Position numbers and translations under genes: made by a program
Notes under the pieces: model-generated
The model's database searches: none
Told to the model about the DNA's origin: nothing
The model's input: the letters and a program-made list of their open reading frames with translations, nothing else
From: Paracoccaceae bacterium
GTDB taxonomy: Bacteria; Pseudomonadota; Alphaproteobacteria; Rhodobacterales; Rhodobacteraceae
DNA: 64,000 nucleotides
Assembly (NCBI GenBank): GCA_024304985.1
Contig: JAMWZC010000001.1
Location: 434,001 to 498,000, forward strand
Direction: 5' to 3'
Shown: positions 27,276 to 34,638 of the stretch, one piece after another
Layout: every line of letters begins with the position of its first letter
How positions within the stretch are numbered: position 1 is the first letter of the stretch

Positions 27276-28639
27276 CACTGCCTCGCTTTGTCTTGCTTCG
27301 GTCCATGCCACTGCGGTTGGCGAGTGTGTTGGTGCTCCTGTTCTCTCTCGTGTCGCTCCTGGGGCTATGGGCCAGCTACGTTTATACTCAAGCGTCTTTT
27401 GAACAAATCCTGCGTGCCGACCTAACCCAAGACATGGCGGGATTTCGTGCTGCTCCTTCAACGTCAGCGCTGGCTGGATTGGTCGAAGCTGAAGCACAGA
27501 GCACGGACCCCGAACGCGTCGTGCTGAGCTACTTCGCACCAAATGGTCAGCATTTTGGCAATGCCTTTATTGCGCGAGATGCTGATGGCTACCGGATTAT
27601 ATCTGAGCTGCCTGGCAATCCCGAGATTTCAGGTCGGTATCTCGCTTTAACGTCAACCCTCCGTGGTGGGCAGCTTACTATTGCGCGCAGTCGGGCCCAA
27701 ATCGACGCGTTGCGCGACGTTTTCATGAACATCTTGGGTCTCTCGCTGGTTCCGACTATCTTGATCGCGCTGTCCGGCGGAATTGTGTTGGCTCAACGCG
27801 GTGCGCGCCATGTAAATGCTATCAACGGGACTTTAGAACAACTCACATCAGGGAAACTGCAAGCCCGCGTGGGGAACGTGAAAGGTTGGTCGGACGATCT
27901 TGCCAGTATTGCGGGCAAGGTCGACAAGATGGCCCGTTCGCAAGAAGAGACTGTTGAAAGCTTACGGCAAGTGTCGTCCGACATCGCGCATGATCTCAAA
28001 ACTCCGATCCAGCGCGTTGCGGTCCATCTTGAAGAACTGAGTAAAAGCAATGACCTGACTATTTCTGGCCGCATGCAACTTGATAGTGCACTGCTGGAAA
28101 TGGATAGGATCGTTTCGATCTTTCACTCGCTGTTGCAGCTTGCACAGATCGAAAGCGGCTCTCCACGAGAGCGGTTTGGTGCTGTAGATTTGGGTGCCCT
28201 TTGTGAGACGATGTGTGACGTATACGAGCCTTCGGCGGCAGAAAATGGACAATCACTAATCTGCGTTCTTCCCGACGAGCCTGTTAGACCCGTGATGGGC
28301 GATCGAAACCTAATTGGGCAGATCCTTGCGAACCTGATTGAGAATTCAATAAATCACACAGGACCTGACATCCAGATCACCGTTGCTTTGTCCCAAACAC
28401 AGGATCATCTGGAGCTTTCTGTCACCGATTCTGGCCCTGGAATTCCCGAAAGCGAAAGGGAAAAGGTTCTGCGCCGGCTCTATCGACTCGACCGCAGCCG
28501 CAAAACGCCGGGTAACGGTCTTGGATTGAGCCTGGTTGCAAGCATTGCGAGGGTGCACGGCGCATTTCTGAAATTGTGTGACGCGGGGCCTGGTCTTCGC
28601 GTTGCGATCAGCTTTCCCAGCGCAGCAACACCCCCCTAA
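27272..28639 (+). CDS. Sensor histidine kinase, partner of the adjacent regulator
   Basis: 455-residue inner-membrane kinase. One N-terminal helix (about 14-38), a periplasmic sensor of about 110 residues, a second helix (about 150-172), a HAMP segment (HVNAINGTLEQL), then a dimerisation domain with the phosphorylated His in SDIAHDLKTP near residue 239. The ATPase domain has an N box (NLIENSINHTG), a G1 box (VTDSGPGIP) and a G2 box (GNGLGLSLV). ATGA overlap with the regulator gene. The periplasmic sensor is not recognisable, so the stimulus cannot be named; envelope damage is an inference from the divergent protease. Confidence 0.93.
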   Translation: MTLPRFVLLRSMPLRLASVLVLLFSLVSLLGLWASYVYTQASFEQILRADLTQDMAGFRAAPSTSALAGLVEAEAQSTDPERVVLSYFAPNGQHFGNAFIARDADGYRIISELPGNPEISGRYLALTSTLRGGQLTIARSRAQIDALRDVFMNILGLSLVPTILIALSGGIVLAQRGARHVNAINGTLEQLTSGKLQARVGNVKGWSDDLASIAGKVDKMARSQEETVESLRQVSSDIAHDLKTPIQRVAVHLEELSKSNDLTISGRMQLDSALLEMDRIVSIFHSLLQLAQIESGSPRERFGAVDLGALCETMCDVYEPSAAENGQSLICVLPDEPVRPVMGDRNLIGQILANLIENSINHTGPDIQITVALSQTQDHLELSVTDSGPGIPESEREKVLRRLYRLDRSRKTPGNGLGLSLVASIARVHGAFLKLCDAGPGLRVAISFPSAATPP

Positions 28640-28934
28640 ACACAGAAGGCAAGATTGTGCAAAAGGCTTAAACTGCGACAAGCTTTTTAATTGGTTTAGA
28701 AAGGCTTACCAGCAGCACAAGTGCTTTCTCGACATCAAAGGGAAGAGAAAGTCATCTTGTTGGCCACCACGGATGGTGGGCGTGGTGTGAGACCATTCTT
28801 CGATGATTTTTTTGATTCAGCTGTCAGGTGCATGCGGACACTCGCAATCGCAATGTCTTTGCCTCTGAAAGGCAACCAATAACCAGCACGCGCGTTGAAC
28901 TCAAAGCCATGAACAAAAATGAAAGAGCCAAGTT

Positions 28935-29138
28935 GTGAACGCGCAAACCAACTCCGTCACATCGCGGTCGAACAAGATCCTCGTTATCATCAACACAGGC
29001 TCAGGCAGAAAATCCGGCGACGCGAGACACTCCGCCTTCATGGACCGTATCAAGGGGCATGACGGGGTGACCATCGCTCAGTTGACCCCTGACAAGGACA
29101 TCACCGAACACGCAGCGGAAGGCGTGGAAGCCTTGTTA
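28935..29138 (+). pseudogene. Truncated diacylglycerol-kinase-family gene, 5' fragment
   Basis: From a GTG start the frame reads the first strand and turn of a DAGK catalytic domain (KILVIINTGSGRKSGDA, residues about 14-30) and continues to about residue 68. It then runs directly into the remains of an IS3-family element on the other strand. Complete family members have about 300 residues, so function is lost. The 295 bases before it (28640-28934) show no gene. Confidence 0.65.
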
Positions 29139-29259
29139 GCCCGCTGGTCAGCGCAATTCGCACTGCATCCTTGCGGAATTCATCCGTTCTTCCTGTGCCC
29201 ATAGTTCGTCTCCTTTGTTGCAGTAAATGCTATCAAAGGAGCGGCATCAAACCGTGACA
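29139..29259 (-). mobile_element. IS3-family insertion sequence remnant (one end plus start of orfA)
   Basis: Read on the minus strand, TGTCACGGTTTGATGCC at 29259 looks like an IS terminus. It is followed by a ribosome site (AAGGAGACG) and an ATG at 29203 that starts MGTGRTDEFRKDAVRIALTS, the beginning of an IS3-family OrfA transposase. Only about 22 codons survive before the sequence joins the DAGK fragment. The rest of the element and the other half of the interrupted gene have been deleted. Confidence 0.7.
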
Positions 29260-30169
29260 GGTCCAAAAACAGTGGACGACGTGCTGGTCAGACGATCCCT
29301 GGGCGGCGCCATTCCCGGACGTCCTTGGATCGGATGCGGATATGCGCTCGGTCTCATGTCGGGCGTCATAAGGATGCAGGACGCGACATCGGCCACACCG
29401 ATAGCGGACCCTTCAGTGTGAACGCCGTCTATCACTTTCTCGATCTTCCCGATCCGACAACCATAGTCGATTTCACCTACGCACCGGACCAAGGGGGGGG
29501 GCGAAGTTCGCCGCTGCAAGACTTGCGGTCGACCGCTGACTGCTATGTCCGCTCTGCCGTCATCCTCCCATCGAGAATGCTGCGGGATGAACGAATGGCA
29601 GAAATGCGAAAGCCGCAATGCGGCATCCGCAGGACAGGCGAATGGCCGCTCAGGGCCGATCCTGTATGAAAGCCTCACTGTTACAGACAGGCATCCAGGC
29701 GGTCGGATACTGCTATATAGCGAAGCGTTCGAGTGCCCCCTCCAGCGCACAGCATTCAGCAAAAAAATAAACTTGCAGCGATGGATTGAAGAGCTCGTTG
29801 CGCATGCCGATATCCACGCAATCCGCGGCGGACTGGGCGCAAGTGCTGTCACCCAGCAGATCCATCTGACCGCTGATGGCATACTGTGTCTGCCCGCGAT
29901 CGTCGGGCTCAAAGGTTTGAACTAATTGCGCTTCTGTGGAAGTTTGTTCAATCGTGAGACACTACAACCGGCTTGCTTGGATGCAACTGGTTCTTGGGCG
30001 CTTCGTAGTCAATGCGACCACTTGGCTGCCCCCTTGACCGTCCCTCATCACGACGCCTTTGCCTGTTTGACACTCATGGCATCCCACAGCTCTGAACTTC
30101 TTCTTTCAACATCAAAACAACCATGCGAACGCGCACGGCCGCTCGCACAACTTTAGAAAGATCCCGACG
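29260..30169. other. Degenerate stretch without a supported gene
   Basis: 910 bases beyond the IS end with only short, interrupted frames on both strands. A nine-G run at 29493-29501 interrupts one of the longer frames. The composition suggests decaying former coding sequence, but I recognise no product. An open frame at 29545-29925 (126 codons, plus strand) has no convincing ribosome site or family. Confidence 0.5.
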
Positions 30170-30571
30170 ATGCCATATCTCACAGCAATCATAGCGAGCA
30201 TTATCTGCCTCGGTGCTGTTAGCGCGATCTACTGCAGCAGAGTATTCTCCAAGCCGGGAAGTTGGTTTCGCGGAGAAGTAGTGGATATGCTATTGATTTC
30301 CCTTCTATCCGGTTTCTTCCCCTTGGCACTCGCGGCCAGCTTGATGGGTTTGCAGGACGATCTGGGTAATGGTTTCAGCTTGTCGGCAATGCGCTCAGCA
30401 GGGTTAGATTTCATAGCCTTGTTTGTGCTGGGCGCGAGTTTCATGATTTTCCTCGCTCTTGTGAAAGCGGTTCTTCGCGAAGCTGATGCCCAAGCGAGCT
30501 CGGCTCAACTGTCTGCATCAGTTTCGAAAGCAGATCGAGAAGCCTCGCTGGGGAACAGGTCAGTTCCATAG
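30170..30571 (+). CDS. Small predicted membrane protein, function unknown
   Basis: 133-residue protein with three likely membrane segments (about residues 4-24, 40-62 and 82-103) and a short charged, Ser/Ala-rich cytoplasmic tail. The GSWFRGEVVDMLLISLLSG segment between the first two helices looks conserved in style, but no family is recognised. It stands 87 bases upstream of tatC in the same direction and may share its transcript. No strong ribosome site is visible before the ATG, so the start is uncertain. Confidence 0.6.
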   Translation: MPYLTAIIASIICLGAVSAIYCSRVFSKPGSWFRGEVVDMLLISLLSGFFPLALAASLMGLQDDLGNGFSLSAMRSAGLDFIALFVLGASFMIFLALVKAVLREADAQASSAQLSASVSKADREASLGNRSVP

Positions 30572-30658
30572 CTTCCGTTTGGCAATCGCGGCTGTTCTTC
30601 AGCCAATTTTCTCGTTTCCAGGCCAATGACAGTGGCTTGAACGTTGCCAGGATAGATC

Positions 30659-31555
30659 GTGACAAAACAAGACGAGATCGACGACAGCAGTGCTCCCCTG
30701 ATCGAGCATTTGGCAGAGCTGCGCACACGGTTAATCCACTCTGTGGTAGCCTTTGTCATCGGGATGGTGATCTGCTTTTCAGTTTGGAACCCGATCTTCA
30801 ATTTTCTGACCGAACCACTCTGTTCCGCGATGGAGCAGCGCGGGCATGAGGATTGCGGTCTGATCCTGATCCGCCTGCAGGAAGGTTTCTTCGTCGCGGT
30901 TTCGATCTCGCTGTTGGGCGGGTTGATGCTGTCCTTCCCCTATATCGGGTTCCAGCTCTGGCGCTTTGTCGCACCGGGTCTTTACAAGTCCGAGAAGGGC
31001 GCCTTCCTACCCTTTCTCGTGGCCTCGCCATTCATGTTTTTTCTGGGCGCGGCCTTTGCCTATTACGCCATCACTCCGCTTGCCTTTGACTTCTTCCTTG
31101 GCTTTCAGCAACCCGGCAGCCTCCTGGGCGAAGGCGCGACCGAGGAGAGCGCAGTGGCAGGTATCGCCTTCCAGGGTTCGGCGCAGGAATACCTCAGCCT
31201 GACGATCACGTTCATCGTGGCCTTCGGTCTATGTTTTCAGTTGCCAGTCCTTCTGACGCTGTTGGGTCAAGCGGGCATCGTCAGCTCCGAAGGGCTGGCG
31301 AATGTGCGGAAGTATGCGGTGGTCGGGATCCTGATCGTGGCGGCGCTTGTGACGCCCCCCGACGTGGTCAGTCAGATCATTCTCTTCTCGGTGATCTATG
31401 GGCTCTATGAGATTTCGATCTTCCTCGTCCGCCGGGTCGAGACCAAGCGCGAAGAGAAGCTGCGCGCGGAAGGCTATTTCGACGACGAGGAATTTGAAGA
31501 AGACACTGGTGTTGATCTGGCCAGCGAAACTGTTGCCGGGGATGGAAGCAGATGA
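30659..31555 (+). CDS. tatC: Twin-arginine translocase subunit TatC (stand-alone copy)
   Basis: 298-residue, six-helix inner-membrane receptor for twin-arginine signal peptides. The GTG start at 30659 has CCAGGATAGATC just upstream. Conserved features: [13 protein letters not shown] at the N-terminus, the first periplasmic loop, [22 protein letters not shown] with the invariant Phe/Pro/Glu region, and VTPPDVVSQ. The usual neighbours tatA and tatB are absent, unlike the chromosomal tatABC arrangement in this order, so this is probably a second TatC. An acidic tail ([10 protein letters not shown]) ends the protein. The insert after about residue 150 ([12 protein letters not shown]) is seen in some alphaproteobacterial TatCs. 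Confidence 0.93.
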   Translation: MTKQDEIDDSSAPLIEHLAELRTRLIHSVVAFVIGMVICFSVWNPIFNFLTEPLCSAMEQRGHEDCGLILIRLQEGFFVAVSISLLGGLMLSFPYIGFQLWRFVAPGLYKSEKGAFLPFLVASPFMFFLGAAFAYYAITPLAFDFFLGFQQPGSLLGEGATEESAVAGIAFQGSAQEYLSLTITFIVAFGLCFQLPVLLTLLGQAGIVSSEGLANVRKYAVVGILIVAALVTPPDVVSQIILFSVIYGLYEISIFLVRRVETKREEKLRAEGYFDDEEFEEDTGVDLASETVAGDGSR

Positions 31556-31680
31556 GCTCTGGTGACAAGGGGTGCAGCTTCCAAGAGCAAAGCGCTCAGC
31601 TTTGACCCTTCTGTATCTCTCGGACCGGACATGGCCTTGCAAAGAGGTCCAGCCATTGCGCCATCGATAGATATCATTCC

Positions 31681-32406
31681 ATGGAAACCGACAAAATGAC
31701 GAACTTCGAGACCTCCAAATTGGAGGGCGGCACTGAAGCGGGCGTAGGCGTTACTGAATTAGAGCGCCACGACGAAACCGATGATGTGGCGGAAAGGCGC
31801 GTTCCCAAGAAAACGCTATCTCAGATTTTGACCGAAATCAGTGAGGATACCTCGCGTGACGTGGTGGCCGTCAATGATCTGATTGCGACGCTGGGCGGAC
31901 GGGGTCGTGCCGCCCTGATCCTGATTTTCGCGTTTCCGAATATTCTGCCGTCTCCACCAGGATTGGCAGGCGTGCTGGGAGTGCCACTGATCTATCTCTC
32001 AATACAGATGATCATGGGCCGCATTCCATGGTTGCCACGCATGATCGCCGACAGATCCGTGCCGCGAGACAGGTTCGCACAGTTCATCGCGCGTCTTGCG
32101 CCCCTTTTGGCGCGGGCGGAACGACTGCTGCGGCCACGCTGGGCGCTGTTTGTCAGCCACCGGGCAGAACATGTCCTCGGTGTTCTTTTCCTTGTGCTCG
32201 CTATCGTTTTGTCTCTCCCGATCCCCTTCGGCAATATGACCCCATCAGTTGCCATGTGCCTCATTGCACTTGGGATCCTCGAACGGGACGGGCTCTGGGT
32301 TGTTCTGGGGGTATTCGTAGGGTTGATTGCAATTGTGGTGGCTGGAGGGGTGGTCTACGCGGTCATCAAATCGAGCCTCTTCTTGCTGATGAACGCGTTC
32401 GCATAG
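31681..32406 (+). CDS. ExoD-family exopolysaccharide-associated membrane protein
   Basis: 241-residue protein with a polar N-terminus of about 45 residues, then the ExoD-family core: ALILIFAFPNILPSPPGLAG, IMGRIPWLP and SLPIPFGNMTPS between hydrophobic segments. ExoD was first described in Sinorhizobium, where mutants are altered in exopolysaccharide and alkali tolerance; the molecular activity is unknown. Start uncertain: an ATG at 31696 is an alternative and neither has a good ribosome site. It lies between tatC and uppP in the same direction. Confidence 0.83.
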   Translation: METDKMTNFETSKLEGGTEAGVGVTELERHDETDDVAERRVPKKTLSQILTEISEDTSRDVVAVNDLIATLGGRGRAALILIFAFPNILPSPPGLAGVLGVPLIYLSIQMIMGRIPWLPRMIADRSVPRDRFAQFIARLAPLLARAERLLRPRWALFVSHRAEHVLGVLFLVLAIVLSLPIPFGNMTPSVAMCLIALGILERDGLWVVLGVFVGLIAIVVAGGVVYAVIKSSLFLLMNAFA

Positions 32407-32502
32407 GGGCCCGGGGTATATCCGTGGTCGGCAGCCCCATGATCACTTATCCGCCACCTTGGCAACTCTGCCAATCCATCAGCATCTCGAAAGGTGACCC
32501 TC

Positions 32503-33306
32503 ATGCCGGAGACTCTGATCGCGGCTCTTGTCCTGGGCGTGCTTGAAGGGCTCACCGAGTTCATCCCTGTCTCGTCCACCGGTCATATTCTACTGGCGGG
32601 ACATTTCATGGGGTTCGAAAGCGCGGGCAAAACCTTTGAGGTTGTGATCCAGTTGGGCGCGGTGCTGGCGGTGATGCTGGTCTATGCCGCGCAGCTTTGG
32701 ACGCTTTTTGCAGCCGCGCCGCGTGATCCGCAGGCGCGCCGCACGATCCTGTCAATCTTGATCGCCTTTCTACCTGCCGTGGGTATTGGTGTTCTGGCGC
32801 ATGACTTTATCAAGACCATCCTGTTCGAAAGCCCAAAATTGATTGCAATCATGTTGATCCTTGGGGGCGTTGTCCTGCTGGTCGTGGACCGGATTGCCTT
32901 TGCGCCGCGCTTTGACGACGCGATGCGTCTGCCGCTGAGCGTGGCGCTGAAAATCGGACTGTTTCAATGCCTTGCTATGGTCCCCGGCGTGTCACGGTCT
33001 GGCGCGACCATCGTTGGGGCCCTGACGCTGGGGACCAGCAAGCGCGCAGCGGCCGAGTTTTCGTTCTTCCTGTCGATGCCCACGATGGCTGGTGCCTTCG
33101 CCTATGACCTGTGGCAGAACCGCGCCGTTCTGGATAGCGGATCGATGACCGAGATCGCAGTTGGGTTCGTAGCGGCCTTCGTGGTGGCAGTGTTCGTCGT
33201 GCGCGGATTGCTGGGCTATGTGTCGCGCTATGGCTATGCCCTGTTTGGGTGGTGGCGCATCATTGTGGGCGGCTTGGCACTGGTTGCGCTGATGCTACAG
33301 GGCTGA
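32503..33306 (+). CDS. uppP: Undecaprenyl-diphosphate phosphatase UppP/BacA
   Basis: 267-residue polytopic membrane enzyme that dephosphorylates undecaprenyl diphosphate to recycle the lipid carrier for peptidoglycan and polysaccharides. The ATG at 32503 is placed by AAGG eight bases upstream; a GTG three codons earlier is less likely. Signature regions: [15 protein letters not shown] near residues 13-27, with the catalytic Glu and Ser, and [10 protein letters not shown] near 160 with the phosphate-binding Arg. The bacitracin-resistance name BacA refers to its overproduction phenotype. The next gene is convergent and they share a terminator. Confidence 0.94.
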   Translation: MPETLIAALVLGVLEGLTEFIPVSSTGHILLAGHFMGFESAGKTFEVVIQLGAVLAVMLVYAAQLWTLFAAAPRDPQARRTILSILIAFLPAVGIGVLAHDFIKTILFESPKLIAIMLILGGVVLLVVDRIAFAPRFDDAMRLPLSVALKIGLFQCLAMVPGVSRSGATIVGALTLGTSKRAAAEFSFFLSMPTMAGAFAYDLWQNRAVLDSGSMTEIAVGFVAAFVVAVFVVRGLLGYVSRYGYALFGWWRIIVGGLALVALMLQG

Positions 33307-33328
33307 CCCATCGCTGAAACATGTAAAA

Positions 33329-33351
33329 GGGGCGCAACTGAATTGCGCCCC
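33329..33351. terminator. Bidirectional terminator between uppP and terC
   Basis: Nine-base perfect arms GGGGCGCAA (33329-33337) and TTGCGCCCC (33343-33351). On the minus strand TTTTAC follows, serving terC; on the plus strand CTCATTGTC follows, so it is weaker for uppP. Confidence 0.75.
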
Positions 33352-33380
33352 CTCATTGTCACGATACGCGGCGGCGCCTG

Positions 33381-34394
33381 TCAGATGCGCGGCGGGTTCT
33401 CCGTTGCGGTGACCGCCACCGGGTGGCCCTTGGGTGTGCCCGTCTTCCAGAGCGAGAACACCACACCAGCGCCAAGAATGGCGAAGGTGATGCCCAATGA
33501 CCATGCAGGCGGGAATTTCTCCCATCCCATCAGATCCGCGATGAATATCTTGGAACCGATGAACACCAGCAGGATAGACAGCGCATATTTCAGATAGGCG
33601 AACCGGTGCAGGATCGCGGCGAGTGCGAAATAGAGTGCGCGCAGGCCAAGGATGGCAAAGATGTTTGAAGTGTAGACGATATAGGGGTCGGTCGTGATCG
33701 TGAACACGGCCGGCACGGAGTCCACGGCAAAGACCAGATCCGCAATCTCGATCATGATCAGCGCCAGAAAGAGCGGCGTGGCATAGCGCACGACGCGGCC
33801 GGTCTCAGGATGCGGCTTGCGGACAAAGAAGCTGTGGCCGTGCAACTGCTCGGTCACATGCATGCGCCGCTTGAGGAAACGGAGCAGTCCGTTCTCCTCG
33901 ATCTTGTGCTCTTTGTCGGCAACAAACAGCATCTTGATCCCGGTGAAGATCAGGAAGGCCGCGAAGATATAGAGGACCCAGTGATACTGATCCACGATCG
34001 TGGCCCCAAGGCCGATCATGATGCCGCGCAACACGATCACGCCCAGAATACCCCAGAATAGGACCCGGTGCTGATACTCGCGCGGGATCGCGAAGAAGCC
34101 GAAGATAAGCGCGATGACGAAGATATTGTCCATCGCCAAGGATTTTTCCACCACGAAGGCGGTCAGATATTGCGCCGTGGCGGTCGCATCCATCTGCCAC
34201 AAGATGAAGCCTGAAAAGCAAAGACCTAAAGTGATATACATCGCAGAGAGCTTGAGACTTTCGGCAACACCGATCTCGTGATCGTCCTTGTGCAGAACGC
34301 CAAGGTCAAAGACCAGCAGGGCAATGACGATGGTCAGGAAGACAAGCCACATCCATAGCGGCTTGCCCAGAAAGAGCAGGAACAGGATTTCCAA
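33381..34394 (-). CDS. TerC-family membrane protein (Alx/MeeY type)
   Basis: Nine-helix inner-membrane protein, 337 residues if the TTG at 34394 is the start; that codon has GAGGG seven bases upstream, while an ATG at 34433 has no ribosome site. Conserved intramembrane acids: VFDLGVLH, KSLAMDNIFVIALIF, and IMIEIADLVFAVDSVPA. The TerC/Alx group is now linked to manganese export and to metallation or protection of exported proteins, and alx responds to alkaline pH. I looked for a yybP-ykoY manganese riboswitch upstream and did not find one. Convergent with uppP. Confidence 0.88.
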   Translation of the reverse strand: MEILFLLFLGKPLWMWLVFLTIVIALLVFDLGVLHKDDHEIGVAESLKLSAMYITLGLCFSGFILWQMDATATAQYLTAFVVEKSLAMDNIFVIALIFGFFAIPREYQHRVLFWGILGVIVLRGIMIGLGATIVDQYHWVLYIFAAFLIFTGIKMLFVADKEHKIEENGLLRFLKRRMHVTEQLHGHSFFVRKPHPETGRVVRYATPLFLALIMIEIADLVFAVDSVPAVFTITTDPYIVYTSNIFAILGLRALYFALAAILHRFAYLKYALSILLVFIGSKIFIADLMGWEKFPPAWSLGITFAILGAGVVFSLWKTGTPKGHPVAVTATENPPRI

Positions 34395-34594
34395 TGCAGG
34401 ACCCTCATGAGCGTTGTGACGCGCTTTGAACATGCCCGTTCAGAGGGAGGATCCGATCCGGGCAAGTCACAAGCGCACTTGTTACGGTCCGACATCACGA
34501 TGGTTGACCATCGTCAGAGGGGCCCGGCCCGTGACTGCGAGATTGGTATCCCGTGGTTGGCCTTCAAGCCCCACCGAAAGAGATTTCGGCCTAT

Positions 34595-34630
34595 GGGAAA
34601 AAGAACACACCGGCGCGATGACCGGTGTGT
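34595..34630 (-). terminator. Intrinsic terminator of secDF
   Basis: Nine-base arms ACACACCGG (34605-34613) and CCGGTGTGT (34622-34630). On the minus strand the hairpin is followed by TCTTTTT. It begins eight bases past the secDF stop. Confidence 0.9.
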
Positions 34631-34638
34631 CCAAAGCT

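Noticed and set aside
34395-34638. Manganese (yybP-ykoY) riboswitch before terC
   Set aside because: The conserved bulge sequences of that riboswitch could not be found; only short hairpins are visible.
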